Source: Crotalaria pallida (lineage: Eukaryota > Streptophyta > Magnoliopsida > Fabales > Fabaceae). From it: a DNA stretch of 64,000 bases. The notes under the pieces were generated by a model. It was given only the letters and a program-made list of their open reading frames with translations, searched no databases and was not told where the DNA came from. Shown here in pieces: positions 47,870-59,786 of the stretch (its first letter is position 1; each line of letters starts with the position of its first letter). The stretch is taken from contig CM075651.1 in assembly GCA_037953625.1 (NCBI GenBank), forward strand, positions 103,355,001-103,419,000, read 5' to 3'. Position numbers and translations under genes: made by a program.

Positions 47870-49650
47870 TTCTAACATGTGTAGAATGGTTAAGAGAGTA
47901 TTCTGAAAGGGTAGAATGGTCTAGGAATGTGTATTAGGACGTATAAGAACAATTAGAAAGATCCTAAACAATGCTTGAGTCCCCAAGGGACGTAGAGGGT
48001 GTAGCATGAGTCCTTGGAGGTTCTAACAGTTGTAGAATGGTTAAGAGAGTATTCTAAAGGCTTAGAATGTTCTAGGAATGTGTATTTGTACTTATAATAA
48101 CCATTAGAATGATCCTAAACATTGCATGGTACCCCAAGGGACGTAGAGGGTGTAGCATGAGTCCTTGGAGGTTCTAACAAGTGTAGAATGGTTAAGAGAG
48201 TATTCTAAAGGCTTAGAATGGTCTAGGAATGTGTATTAGGTCTTATAAGAACCATTAGAATGATCCTAAACAATGCTTGAGTCCCAAAGGGACGTAGAGG
48301 GTGTAGCATGAGTCCTTGGAGGTTCTAACAGGTGTAGAATGGTTAAGAGAGTATTCTAAAGTTGTAGAATGGTCTAGGAAAGTGTATTAGGTATTATAAG
48401 AACCATGAGAATGATCCTAAACAATGCTTGAGTCCCCAAGGGACGTAGAGGGTCTAGCATGAGTCATGTGAGGTTTTAACAGGTGTTGAATGGTTAAGAG
48501 AGTATTCTAAAGGCTTAGAATGGTCTAGGAATGTGTATTAGGACTTATAAGAACCATTAGAATGATCCTAAACAATGCTTGAGTCCCCAAGGGACGTAGA
48601 GGGTCTAGCATGAGTCCTTGGAGGTTCTAACAAGTGTTGAATGGTTAAGAGAGTTTTCTAAAGGTGTAGAATGGTCTAGGAATGTGTATTAGGACCTATA
48701 AGAACAATTAGAAAGATCCTAAACAATGCTTGAGTCCCCAAGGGACGTAGAGGGTGTAGCATGAGCCCTCGAGGTTCTAACAGGTGTAGAATGGTTAAGA
48801 GAGTATTCTAAAGGCTTAGAATGGTCTAGGAATGTGTATTAGGACTTATAATAACCATTAGAATGATCCTAAACATTGCATGGTACCTCAAGGGACGTAG
48901 AGGGTGTAGCATGATTCCTTGGAGGTTCTAACCAGTGTAGAATGGTTAAAATAGTATTCTAAAGGTGTAGAATGGTCTAGGAATATGTATTAGGACCTAT
49001 AAGAACAATTAGAAATATCCTAAACAATGCTTGAGTCCCCAAGGGACGTAGAGGGTGTAGCATGAGTCCTTGGAGGTTCTAACAAGTGTAGAATGGTTAA
49101 GAAAGTATTCTAAAGGCTTAGAATGTTCTAGGAATGTGTATTTGTACTTATAATAACCATTAGAATGATCCTAAGCAATGCATGGTACCCAAATTGACGT
49201 AGAGGGTGTAGCATGAATCCTTGGAGGTTCTAACAAGTGTAGAATGGTTAAGATAGTATTCTAAAGCTGTAGAGTGGTCTAGGAATGTGTATTAGGACCT
49301 ATAAGAACAATTAGAAAGATCCTAAACAATGCTTGAGTCCCCAAGGGACGTAGAGGGTGTAGCATGAGTCCTTGGAGGTTCTAACAGGTGTAGAATGGTT
49401 AAGAGAGTATTCTAAAGGCTTAGAATGTTCTAAGAATGTGTATTTGTACTTATAATAACCATTAGAATGATCCTAAACATTGTATGGTACCCCAAGGGAC
49501 GTAGAGGGTGTAGCATGAGTCCTTGGAGGTTCTAACAAGTGTAGAATGGTTAAGAGAGTATTCTAAAGGCTTTGAATGGTCAAGGAATGTGTATTAGGAC
49601 TTATAAGAACCATTAGAATGATCCTAAACAATCATGAGTCCCCAAGGGAC
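47870..49650. repeat. Duplicated block, second copy (partner 42.6-45.0 kb)
   Basis: Carries the same run of rare variants as 42556-44970, including GTCATGTGAGG (48463), GATTCCTTGG with CCAGTGTAG (48932), ACCCAAATTGACG (near 49191) and AATCATGAGTCC (49631), but with one 604-bp unit instead of two. Its own changes include TTCTGAAAGGG (47902), AGGTTTTAACAGG (48472) and GTAGAGTGG (49272). Confidence 0.9.
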
Positions 49651-52399
49651 GTAGAGGGTGTAGCATGAGTCCTTGGAGGTTCTAACATGTGTAGAATGGT
49701 TAAGAGAGTATTCTAAAAGGGTAGAATGGTCTAGGAATGTGTATTAGGACGTATAAGAACAATTAGAAAGATCCTAAACAATGCTTGAGTCCCCAAGGGA
49801 CGTAGAGGGTGTAGCATGAGTCCTTGGAGGTTCTAACAAGTGTTGAATGGTTAAGAGAGTTTTCTAAAGGTGTAGAATGGTCTAGGAATGTGTATTAGGA
49901 CCTATAAGAACAATTAGAAAGATCCTAAACAATGCTTGAGTCCCCAAGGGACGTAGAGGGTGTAGCATGAGCCCTCGAGGTTCTAACAGGTGTAGAATGG
50001 TTAAGAGAGTATTCTAAAGGCTTAGAATGGTCTAGGAATGTGTATTAGGACTTATAATAACCATTAGAATGATCCTAAACATTGCATGGTACCTCAAGGG
50101 ACGTAGAGGGTGTAGCATGAGTCCTTGGAGGTTCTAACCAGTGTAGAATGGTTAAAATAGTATTCTAAAGGTGTAGAATGGTCTAGGAATATGTATTAGG
50201 ACCTATAAGAACAATTAGAAATATCCTAAACAATGCTTGAGTCCCCAAGGGACGTAGAGGGTGTAGCATGAGTCCTTGGAGGTTCTAACAAGTGTAGAAT
50301 GGTTAAGAAAGTATTCTTAAGGCTTAGAATGTTCTAGGAATGTGTATTTGTACTTATAATAACCATTAGAATGATCCTAAGCAATGCATGGTACCCAAAG
50401 GGACGTAGAGGGTGTAGCATGAATCCTTGGAGGTTCTAACAAGTGTAGAATGGTTAAGATAGTATTCTAAAGCTGTAGAATGGTCTAGGAATGTGTATTA
50501 GGACCTATAAGAACAATTAGAAAGATCCTAAACAATGCTTGAGTCCCCAAGGGACGTAGAGGGTGTAGCATGAGTCCTTGGAGGTTCTAACAGGTGTAGG
50601 ATGGTTAAGAGAGTATTCTAAAGGCTTAGAATGTTCTAGGAATGTGTATTTGTACTTATAATAACCATTAGAATGATCCTAAACATTGCATGGTACCCCA
50701 AGGGACGTAGAGGGTGTAGCATGAGTCCTTGGAGGTTCTAACAAGTGTAGAATGGTTAAGAGAGTATTCTAAAGGCTTTGAATGGTCTAGGAATGTGTAT
50801 TAGGACTTATAAGAACCATTAGAATGATCCTAAACAATCTTGAGTCCCCAAGGGACGTAGAGGGTGTAGCATGAGTCCTTGGAGGTTCTAACATGTGTAG
50901 AATGGTTAAGAGAGTATTCTAAAAGGGTAGAATGGTCTAGGAATGTGTATTAGGACGTATAAGAACAATTAGAAAGATCCTAAACAATGCTTTAGTCCCC
51001 AAGGGACGTAGAGGGTGTAGCATGAGTCCTTGGAGGTTCTAACAGGTGTAGAATGGTTAAGAGAGTATTCTAAAGGCTTAGAATGTTCTAGGAATGTGTA
51101 TTTGTACTTATAATAACCATTAGAATGATCCTAAACATTGCATGGTACCCCAAGGGACGTAGAGGGTGTAGCATGAGTCCTTGGAGGTTCTAACAAGTGT
51201 AGAATGGTTAAGAGAGTATTCTAAAGGCTTAGAATGGTCTAGGAATGTGTATTAGGTCTTATAAGAACCATTAGAATGATCCTAAACAATGCTTGAGTCC
51301 CCAAGGGACGTAGAGGGTGTAGCATGAGTCCTTGGAGGTTCTAACATGTGTAGAATGGTTAAGAGAGTATTCTAAAAGGGTAGAATGGTCTAGGAATGTG
51401 TATTAGGACGTATAAGAACAATTAGAAAGATCCTAAACAATGCTTGAGTCCCCAAGGGACGTAGAGGGTGTAGCATGAGTCCTTGGAGGTTCTAACAGTT
51501 GTAGAATGGTTAAGAGAGTATTCTAAAGGTTTAGAATGTTCTAGGAATGTGTATTTGTACTTATAATAACCATTAGAATGATCCTAAACATTGCATGGTA
51601 CCCCAAGGGACGTAGAGGGTGTAGCATGAGTCCTTGGAGGTTCTAACAAGTGTAGAATGGTTAAGAGAGTATTCTAAAGGCTTAGAATGGTCTAGGAATG
51701 TGTATTAGGTCTTATAAGAACCATTAGAATGATCCTAAACAATGCTTGAGTCCCAAAGGGACGTAGAGGGTGTAGCATGAGTCCTTGGAGGTTCTAACAG
51801 GTGTAGAATGGTTAAGAGAGTATTCTAAAGTTGTAGAATGGTCTAGGAAAGTGTATTAGGACTTATAAGAACCATGAGAATGATCCTAAACAATGCTTGA
51901 GTCCCCAAGGGACGTAGAGGGTCTAGCATGAGTCATTGGAGGTTCTAACAGGTGTTGAATGGTTAAGAGAGTATTCTAAAGGCTTAGAATGGTCTAGGAA
52001 TGTGTATTAGGACTTATAAGAACCATTAGAATGATCCTAAACAATGCTTGAGTCCCCAAGTACGTAGAGGGTCTAGCATGAGTCCTTGGAGGTTCTAACA
52101 AGTGTTGAATGGTTAAGAGAGTTTTCTAAAGGTGTAGAATGGTCTAGGAATGTGTATTAGGACCTATAAGAACAATTAGAAAGATCCTAAACAATGCTTG
52201 AGTCCCCAAGGGACGTAGAGGGTGTAGCATGAGCCCTCGAGGTTCTAACAGGTGTAGAATGGTTAAGAGAGTATTCTAAAGGCTTAGAATGGTCTAGGAA
52301 TGTGTATTAGGACTTATAATAACCATTAGAATGATCCTAAACATTGCATGGTACCTCAAGGGACGTAGAGGGTGTAGCATGAGTCCTTGGAGGTTCTAA
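49651..52399. repeat. Mosaic of a-f subtypes with older monomers
   Basis: An a-b-c-d-e-f run starting with CCAGTG at 50138 is followed by d, type-B and GGTCTTATAAG monomers, then a stretch with AGTTGTAG, GTGTTGAATGG and GAGCCCTCGAGG (49969, 52231). At about 52060 the end of a monomer reads CCCCAAGTACGTAG, a 2-bp change plus deletion seen once. This is the transition from the older long units to the short regular higher-order repeats. Confidence 0.78.
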
Positions 52400-55300
52400 C
52401 CAGTGTAGAATGGTTAAAATAGTATTCTAAAGGTGTAGAATGGTCTAGGAATATGTATTAGGACCTATAAGAACAATTAGAAATATCCTAAACAATGCTT
52501 GAGTCCCCAAGGGACGTAGAGGGTGTAGCATGAGTCCTTGGAGGTTCTAACAAGTGTAGAATGGTTAAGAAAGTATTCTAAAGGCTTAGAATGTTCTAGG
52601 AATGTGTATTTGTACTTATAATAACCATTAGAATGATCCTAAGCAATGCATGGTACCCAAAGGGACGTAGAGGGTGTAGCATGAGTCCTTGGAGGTTCTA
52701 ACAAGTGTAGAATGGTTAAGATAGTATTCTAAAGCTGTAGAATGGTCTAGGAATGTGTATTAGGACCTATAAGAACAATTAGAAAGATCCTAAACAATGC
52801 TTGAGTCCCCAAGGGACGTAGAGGGTGTAGCATGAGTCCTTGGAGGTTCTAACAGGTGTAGAATGGTTAAGAGAGTATTCTAAAGGCTTAGAATGTTCTA
52901 GGAATGTGTATTTGTACTTATAATAACCATTAGAATGATCCTAAACATTGCATGGTACCCCAAGGGACGTAGAGGGTGTAGCATGAGTCCTTGGAGGTTC
53001 TAACAAGTGTAGAATGGTTAAGAGAGTATTCTAAAGGCTTTGAATGGTCTAGGAATGTGTATTAGGACTTATAAGAACCATTAGAATGATCCTAAACAAT
53101 CTTGAGTCCCCAAGGGACGTAGAGGGTGTAGCATGAGTCCTTGGAGGTTCTAACATGTGTAGAATGGTTAAGAGAGTATTCTAAAAGGGTAGAATGGTCT
53201 AGGAATGTGTATTAGGACGTATAAGAACAATTAGAAAGATCCTAAACAATGCTTGAGTCCCCAAGGGACGTAGAGGGTGTAGCATGAGTCCTTGGAGGTT
53301 CTAATAGGTGTAGAATGGTTAAGAGAGTATTCTAAAGGCTTAGAATGTTCTAGGAATGTGTATTTGTACTTATAATAACCATTAGAATGATCCTAAACAT
53401 TGCATGGTACCCCAAGGGACGTAGAGGGTGTAGCATGAGTCCTTGGAGGTTCTAACAAGTGTAGAATGGTTAAGAGAGTATTCTAAAGGCTTTGAATGGT
53501 CTAGGAATGTGTATTAGGACTTATAAGAACCATTAGAATGATCCTAAACAATCTTGAGTCCCCAAGGGACGTAGAGGGTGTAGCATGAGTCCTTGGAGGT
53601 TCTAACATGTGTAAAATGGTTAAGAGAGTATTCTAAAAGGGTAGAATGGTCTAGGAATGTGTATTAGGACGTATAAGAACAATTAGAAAGATCCTAAACA
53701 ATGCTTGAGTCCCCAAGGGACGTAGAGGGTGTAGCATGAGTCCTTGGAGGTTCTAACAAGTGTAGAATGGTTAAGATAGTATTCTAAAGCTGTAGAATGG
53801 TCTAGGAATGTGTATTAGGACCTATAAGAACAATTAGAAAGATCCTAAACAATGCTTGAGTCCCCAAGGGACGTAGAGGGTGTAGCATGAGTCCTTGGAG
53901 GTTCTAACAGGTGTAGAATGGTTAAGAGAGTATTCTAAAGGCTTAGAATGTTCTAGGAATGTGTATTTGTACTTATAATAACCATTAGAATGATCCTAAA
54001 CATTGCATGGTACCCCAAGGGACGTAGAGGGTGTAGCATGAGTCCTTGGAGGTTCTAACAAGTGTAGAATGGTTAAGAGAGTATTCTAAAGGCTTTGAAT
54101 GGTCTAGGAATGTGTATTAGGACTTATAAGAACCATTAGAATGATCCTAAACAATGCTTGAGTCCCCAAGGGACGTAGAGGGTGTAGCATGAGTCCTTGG
54201 AGGTTCTAACACGTGTAGAATGGTTAAGAAAGTATTCTAAAGGCTTAGAATGTTCTAATAATGTGTATTTGTACTTATAATAACCATTAGAATGATCCTA
54301 AACATTACATGGTACCCCAAGGGACGTAGAGGGTGTAGCATGAGTCCTTGGTGGTTCTAACAAGTGTAGAATGGTTAAGAGAGTATTCTAAAGGCTTTGA
54401 ATGGTCTAGGAATGTGTATTAGGACTTATAAGAACCATTAGAATGATCCTAAACAATCTTGAGTCCCCAAGGGACGTAGAGGGTGTAGCATGAGTCCTTG
54501 GAGGTTCTAACATGTGTAGAATGGTTAAGAGAGTATTCTAAAAGGGTAGAATGGTCTAGGAATGTGTATTAGGACGTATAAGAACAATTAGAAAGATCCT
54601 AAACAATGCTTGAGTCCCCAAGGGACGTAGAGGGTGTAGCATGAGTCCTTGGAGGTTCAAACAGTTGTAGAATGGTTAAGAGAGTATTCTAAAGGCTTAG
54701 AATGTTCTAGGAATGTGTATTTGTACTTATAATAACCATTAAAATGATCCTAAACATTGCATGGTACCCCAAGGGACGTAGAGGGTGTAGCATGAGTCCT
54801 TGGAGGTTCTAACAAGTGTAGAATGGTTAAGATAGTATTCTAAAGCTGTAGAATGGTCTAGGAATGTGTATTAGGACCTATAAGAACAATTAGAAAGATC
54901 CTAAACAATGCTTGAGTCCCCAAGGGACGTAGAGGGTGTAGCATGAGTCCTTGGAGGTTCTAACAGGTGTAGGATGGTTAAGAGAGTATTCTAAAGGCTT
55001 AGAATGTTCTAGGAATGTGTATTTGTACTTATAATAACCATTAGAATGATCCTAAACATTGCATGGTACCCCAAGGGACGTAGAGGGTGTAGCATGAGTC
55101 CTTGGAGGTTCTAACAAGTGTAGAATGGTTAAGAGAGTATTCTAAAGGCTTTGAATGGTCTAGGAATGTGTATTAGGACTTATAAGAACCATTAGAATGA
55201 TCCTAAACAATCTTGAGTCCCCAAGGGACGTAGAGGGTGTAGCATGAGTCCTTGAAGGTTCTAACATGTGTAGAATGGTTAAGAGAGTATTCTAAAAGGG

Positions 55301-56319
55301 TAGAATGGTCTAGGAATGTGTATTAGGACGTATAAGAACAATTAGAAAGATCCTAAACAATGCTTGAGTCCCCAAGGGACGTAGAGGGTGTAGCATGAGT
55401 CCTTGGAGGTTCTAACAGTTGTAGAATGGTTAAGAGAGTATTCTAAAGGCTTAGAATGTTCTAGGAATGTGTATTTGTACTTATAATAACCATTAGAATG
55501 ATCCTAAACATTGCATGGTACCCCAAGGGACGTAGAGGGTGTAGCATGAGTCCTTGGAGGTTCTAACAAGTGTAGAATGGTTAAGAGAGTATTCTAAAGG
55601 CTTAGAATGGTCTAGGAATGTGTATTAGGTCTTATAAGAACCATTAGAATGATCCTAAACAATGCTTGAGTCCCAAAGGGACGTAGAGGGTGTAGCATGA
55701 GTCCTTGGAGGTTCTAACAGGTGTAGAATGGTTAAGAGAGTATTCTAAAGTTGTAGAATGGTCTAGGAAAGTGTATTAGGACTTATAAGAACCATGAGAA
55801 TGATCCTAAACAATGCTTGAGTCCCCAAGGGACGTAGAGGGTCTAGCATGAGTCATTGGAGGTTCTAACAGGTGTTGAATGGTTAAGAGAGTATTCTAAA
55901 GGCTTAGAATGGTCTAGGAATGTGTATTAGGACTTATAAGAACCATTAGAATGATCCTAAACAATCTTGAGTCCCCAAGGGACGTAGAGGGTGTAGCATG
56001 AGTCCTTGGAGGTTCTAACATGTGTAGAATGGTTAAGAGAGTATTCTAAAAGGGTAGAATGGTCTAGGAATGTGTATTAGGACCTATAAGAACAATTAGA
56101 AAGATCCTAAACAATGCTTGAGTCCCCAAGGGACGTAGAGGGTGTAGCATGAGCCCTCGAGGTTCTAACAGGTGTAGAATGGTTAAGAGAGTATTCTAAA
56201 GGCTTAGAATGGTCTAGGAATGTGTATTAGGACTTATAATAACCATTAGAATGATCCTAAACATTGCATGGTACCTCAAGGGACGTAGAGGGTGTAGCAT
56301 GAGTCCTTGGAGGTTCTAA
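52400..56319. repeat. Irregular a-f region before the regular higher-order array
   Basis: From CCAGTG at 52400 the order is a, b, c, d, e, f, d, e, f, c, d, e, then a CACGTGTAG/GTTCTAATAATG monomer (about 54210), then e, f, d-like (ACAGTTG), c, d, e, f, d-like, three older monomers (GGTCTT, AGTTGTAG, GTGTTGAATGG), an e-like and a hybrid f, and a GAGCCCTCGAGG monomer (56151). The d-e-f module is already repeated, but the unit does not yet recur at a fixed length. Confidence 0.78.
56009..56159 (+). repeat. Hybrid monomer: f head, older tail
   Basis: It begins as an f monomer (CATGTGTAG, AAAAGGGTAG) but continues TTAGGACCTATAAG, while the other f monomers read GACGTATAAG or, once, GACATATAAG. 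GACCTATAAG precedes the GAGCCCTCGAGG monomer at 52231 and in other older blocks. The crossover therefore lies in the monomer between about 56055 and 56080. It marks where the older block was joined to the a-f array. Confidence 0.78.
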
Positions 56320-57675
56320 CCAGTGTAGAATGGTTAAAATAGTATTCTAAAGGTGTAGAATGGTCTAGGAATATGTATTAGGACCTATAAGAACAATTAG
56401 AAATATCCTAAACAATGCTTGAGTCCCCAAGGGACGTAGAGGGTGTAGCATGAGTCCTTGGAGGTTCTAACAAGTGTAGAATGGTTAAGAAAGTATTCTA
56501 AAGGCTTAGAATGTTCTAGGAATGCGTATTTGTACTTATAATAACCATTAGAATGATCCTAAGCAATGCATGGTACCCAAAGGGACGTAGAGGTGTAGCA
56601 TGAGTCCTTGGAGGTTCTAACAAGTGTAGAATGGTTAAGATAGTATTCTAAAGCTGTAGAATGGTCTAGGAATGTTTATTAGGACCTATAAGAACAATTA
56701 GAAAGATCCTAAACAATGCTTGAGTCCCCAAGGGACGTAGAGGGTGTAGCATGAGTCCTTGGAGGTTCTAACAGGTGTAGAATGGTTAAGAGAGTATTCT
56801 AAAGGCTTAGAATGTTCTAGGAATGTGTATTTGTACTTATAATAACCATTAGAATGATCCTAAACATTGCATGGTACCCCAAGGGACGTAGAGGGTGTAG
56901 CATGAGTCCTTGGAGGTTCTAACAAGTGTAGAATGGTTAAGAGAGTATTCTAAAGGCTTTGAATGGTCTAGGAATGTGTATTAGGACTTATAAGAACCAT
57001 TAGAATGATCCTAAACAATCTTGAGTCCCCAAGGGACGTAGAGGGTGTAGCATGAGTCCTTGGAGGTTCTAACATGTGTAGAATGGTTAAGAGAGTATTC
57101 TAAAAGGGTAGAATGGTCTAGGAATGTGTATTAGGACATATAAGAACAATTAGAAAGATCCTAAACAATGGTTGAGTCCCCAAGGGACGTAGAGGGTGTA
57201 GCATGAGTCCTTGGAGGTTCTAACAGGTGTAGAATGGTTAAGAGAGTATTCTAAAGGCTTAGAATGTTCTAGGAATGTGTATTTGTACTTATAATAACCA
57301 TTAGAATGATCCTAAACATTGCATGGTACCCCAAGGGACGTAGAGGGTGTAGCATGAGTCCTTGGAGGTTCTAACAAGTGTAGAATGGTTAAGAGAGTAT
57401 TCTAAAGGCTTTGAATGGTCTAGGAATGTGTATTAGGACTTATAAGAACCATTAGAATGATCCTAAACAATCTTGAGTCCCCAAGGGACGTAGAGGGTGT
57501 AGCATGAGTCCTTGGAGGTTCTAACATGTGTAGAATGGTTAAGAGAGTATTCTAAAAGGGTAGAATGGTCTAGGAATGTGTATTAGGACGTATAAGAACA
57601 ATTAGAAAGATCCTAAACAATGCTTGAGTCCCCAAGGGACGTAGAGGGTGTAGCATGAGTCCTTGGAGGTTCTAA
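56320..57675. repeat. Higher-order repeat copy 1: a-b-c-d-e-f-d-e-f (1356 bp)
   Basis: Coordinates run from the CC of the a-diagnostic CCAGTGTAG (monomer position 24) to the next one. The order of nine monomers is read from the subtype marks. The length is 1357 minus one further base, from GTAGAGGTGTAG near 56590. f lies at 57073 and 57525. One f copy has GACATATAAG (57135) and AATGGTTGAG (57169), private changes. Confidence 0.93.
57201..57351 (+). repeat. Representative type B monomer (151 bp)
   Basis: Same length and backbone as type A, but the end reads ACATTGCATGGTACCCCAAGGG in place of the ACAATGCTTGAGTCCCC form. In this copy, as in most right-hand type B monomers, this goes with GTTCTAGG, TTTGTACTTATAATAACC and AACAGGTG. 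The change creates GGTACC (a KpnI site) and removes one arm base pair of the GTCCC/GGGAC dyad. Type B ends occur throughout the window, mixed with type A rather than strictly alternating. Confidence 0.93.
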
Positions 57676-58429
57676 CCAGTGTAGAATGGTTAAAATAGTA
57701 TTCTAAAGGTGTAGAATGGTCTAGGAATATGTATTAGGACCTATAAGAACAATTAGAAATATCCTAAACAATGGTTGAGTCCCCAAGGGACGTAGAGGGT
57801 GTAGCATGAGTCCTTGGAGGTTCTAACAAGTGTAGAATGGTTAAGAAAGTATTCTAAAGGCTTAGAATGTTCTAGGAATGTGTATTTGTACTTATAATAA
57901 CCATTAGAATGATCCTAAGCAATGCATGGTACCCAAAGGGACGTAGAGGGTGTAGCATGAGTCCTTGGAGGTTCTAACAAGTGTAGAATGGTTAAGATAG
58001 TATTCTAAAGCTGTAGAATGGTCTAGGAATGTGTATTAGGACCTATAAGAACAATTAGAAAGATCCTAAACAATGCTTGAGTCCCCAAGGGACGTAGAGG
58101 GTGTAGCATGAGTCCTTGGAGGTTCTAACAGGTGTAGAATGGTTAAGAGAGTATTCTAAAGGCTTAGAATGTTCTAGGAATGTGTATTTGTACTTATAAT
58201 AACCATTAGAATGATCCTAAACATTGCATGGTACCCCAAGGGACGTAGAGGGTGTAGCATGAGTCCTTGGAGGTTCTAACAAGTGTAGAATGGTTAAGAG
58301 AGTATTCTAAAGGCTTTGAATGGTCTAGGAATGTGTATTAGGACTTATAAGAACCATTAGAATGATCCTAAACAATCTTGAGTCCCTAAGGGACGTAGAG
58401 GGTGTAGCATGAGTCCTTGGAGGTTCTAA
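57676..58429. repeat. Higher-order repeat copy 2: a-b-c-d-e only (754 bp)
   Basis: Five monomers, 755 minus the one base missing from e. There is no f, and no second d-e-f module. The e monomer ends GAGTCCCTAAGGG near 58381, a private change. The short form recurs at 62049-62802. Confidence 0.93.
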
Positions 58430-58580
58430 CCAGTGTAGAATGGTTAAAATAGTATTCTAAAGGTGTAGAATGGTCTAGGAATATGTATTAGGACCTATAA
58501 GAACAATTAGAAATATCCTAAACAATGCTTGAGTCCCCAAGGGACGTAGAGGGTGTAGCATGAGTCCTTGGAGGTTCTAA
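58430..58580 (+). repeat. Subtype a monomer (reference copy)
   Basis: Marks: CCAGTGTAG, GGTTAAAATAG, AAAGGTGTAG, AATATGTATTAGG, ACCTATAAGAAC, AATTAGAAATATCC and a type A end. It opens each higher-order repeat after 56.3 kb. The earliest relative in the window is near 40038. Confidence 0.9.
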
Positions 58581-58731
58581 CAAGTGTAGAATGGTTAAGA
58601 AAGTATTCTAAAGGCTTAGAATGTTCTAGGAATGTGTATTTGTACTTATAATAACCATTAGAATGATCCTAAGCAATGCATGGTACCCAAAGGGACGTAG
58701 AGGGTGTAGCATGAGTCCTTGGAGGTTCTAA
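58581..58731 (+). repeat. Subtype b monomer (reference copy)
   Basis: Marks: AAGTGTAG, GGTTAAGAAAG, GGCTTAGAATGTTC, TTTGTACTTATAATAACC, CCTAAGCAATGCATGG and ACCCAAAGGG. The end combines the A-like CAATGC with the B-like ATGGTACCC, so b carries a mixed A/B end. Confidence 0.9.
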
Positions 58732-58882
58732 CAAGTGTAGAATGGTTAAGATAGTATTCTAAAGCTGTAGAATGGTCTAGGAATGTGTATTAGGACCTAT
58801 AAGAACAATTAGAAAGATCCTAAACAATGCTTGAGTCCCCAAGGGACGAAGAGGGTGTAGCATGAGTCCTTGGAGGTTCTAA
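58732..58882 (+). repeat. Subtype c monomer (reference copy)
   Basis: Marks: AAGTGTAG, GGTTAAGATAG, AAAGCTGTAG, GGACCTATAAGAAC, AATTAGAAAGATCC and a type A end. Earlier relatives with AAAGGTGTAG in place of AAAGCTGTAG are common from 11.7 kb on, so the GCTG form is derived and first appears near 42180. Confidence 0.9.
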
Positions 58883-59033
58883 CAGGTGTAGAATGGTTAA
58901 GAGAGTATTCTAAAGGCTTAGAATGTTCTAGGAATGTGTATTTGTACTTATAATAACCATTAGAATGATCCTAAACATTGCATGGTACCCCAAGGGACGT
59001 AGAGGGTGTAGCATGAGTCCTTGGAGGTTCTAA
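58883..59033 (+). repeat. Subtype d monomer (reference copy)
   Basis: Marks: AACAGGTGTAG, AAGAGAG, GGCTTAGAATGTTC, TTTGTACTTATAATAACC and the full type B end ACATTGCATGGTACCCC. It is the first member of the d-e-f module. Confidence 0.9.
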
Positions 59034-59183
59034 CAAGTGTAGAATGGTTAAGAGAGTATTCTAAAGGCTTTGAATGGTCTAGGAATGTGTATTAGGACTT
59101 ATAAGAACCATTAGAATGATCCTAAACAATCTTGAGTCCCCAAGGGACGTAGAGGGTGTAGCATGAGTCCTTGGAGGTTCTAA
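59034..59183 (+). repeat. Subtype e monomer (reference copy, 150 bp)
   Basis: Marks: AAGTGTAG, AAGAGAG, GGCTTTGAATGG, GGACTTATAAGAACC, ATTAGAATGATCC and the 1-bp-deleted type A end CAATCTTGAG. The deletion makes it 150 bp and is the reason the higher-order repeats are one or two bases shorter than a multiple of 151. The AGGCTTTGAAT change breaks one pair of the central dyad. Confidence 0.9.
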
Positions 59184-59334
59184 CATGTGTAGAATGGTTA
59201 AGAGAGTATTCTAAAAGGGTAGAATGGTCTAGGAATGTGTATTAGGACGTATAAGAACAATTAGAAAGATCCTAAACAATGCTTGAGTCCCCAAGGGACG
59301 TAGAGGGTGTAGCATGAGTCCTTGGAGGTTCTAA
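59184..59334 (+). repeat. Subtype f monomer (reference copy)
   Basis: Marks: AACATGTGTAG, AAGAGAG, TTCTAAAAGGGTAG, GGACGTATAAGAAC, AATTAGAAAGATCC and a type A end. It is absent from the five-monomer repeats and present twice in the nine-monomer ones. Its extra GACGTATAAG gives it a second CpG. A likely precursor with AAAGGGGTAG is seen at about 16710 and 28470. Confidence 0.9.
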
Positions 59335-59786
59335 CAGGTGTAGAATGGTTAAGAGAGTATTCTAAAGGCTTAGAATGTTCTAGGAATGTGTATTTGTACT
59401 TATAATAACCATTAGAATGATCCTAAACATTGCATGGTACCCCAAGGGACGTAGAGGGTGTAGCATGAGTCCTTGGAGGTTCTAACAAGTGTAGAATGGT
59501 TAAGAGAGTATTCTAAAGGCTTTGAATGGTCTAGGAATGTGTATTAGGACTTATAAGAACCATTAGAATGATCCTAAACAATCTTGAGTCCCCAAGGGAC
59601 GTAGAGGGTGTAGCATGAGTCCTTGGAGGTTCTAACATGTGTAGAATGGTTAAGAGAGTATTCTAAAAGGTTAGAATGGTCTAGGAATGTGTATTAGGAC
59701 GTATAAGAACAATTAGAAAGATCCTAAACAATGCTTAAGTCCCGAAGGGACGTAGAGGGTGTAGCATGAGTTCTTGGAGGTTCTAA

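Larger units (their letters stand above)
58430..59786. repeat. Higher-order repeat copy 3: nine monomers (1357 bp)
   Basis: Order a-b-c-d-e-f-d-e-f. With copy 4 it shares four private variants at exact 1357-bp spacing: GACGAAGAGG (about 58846 and 60203), AAAAGGTTAG (about 59669 and 61026), CTTAAGTCCCGAAGG (59734 and 61091) and GAGTTCTTGG (about 59769 and 61126). These two copies are therefore a direct recent tandem duplication. Confidence 0.95.
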
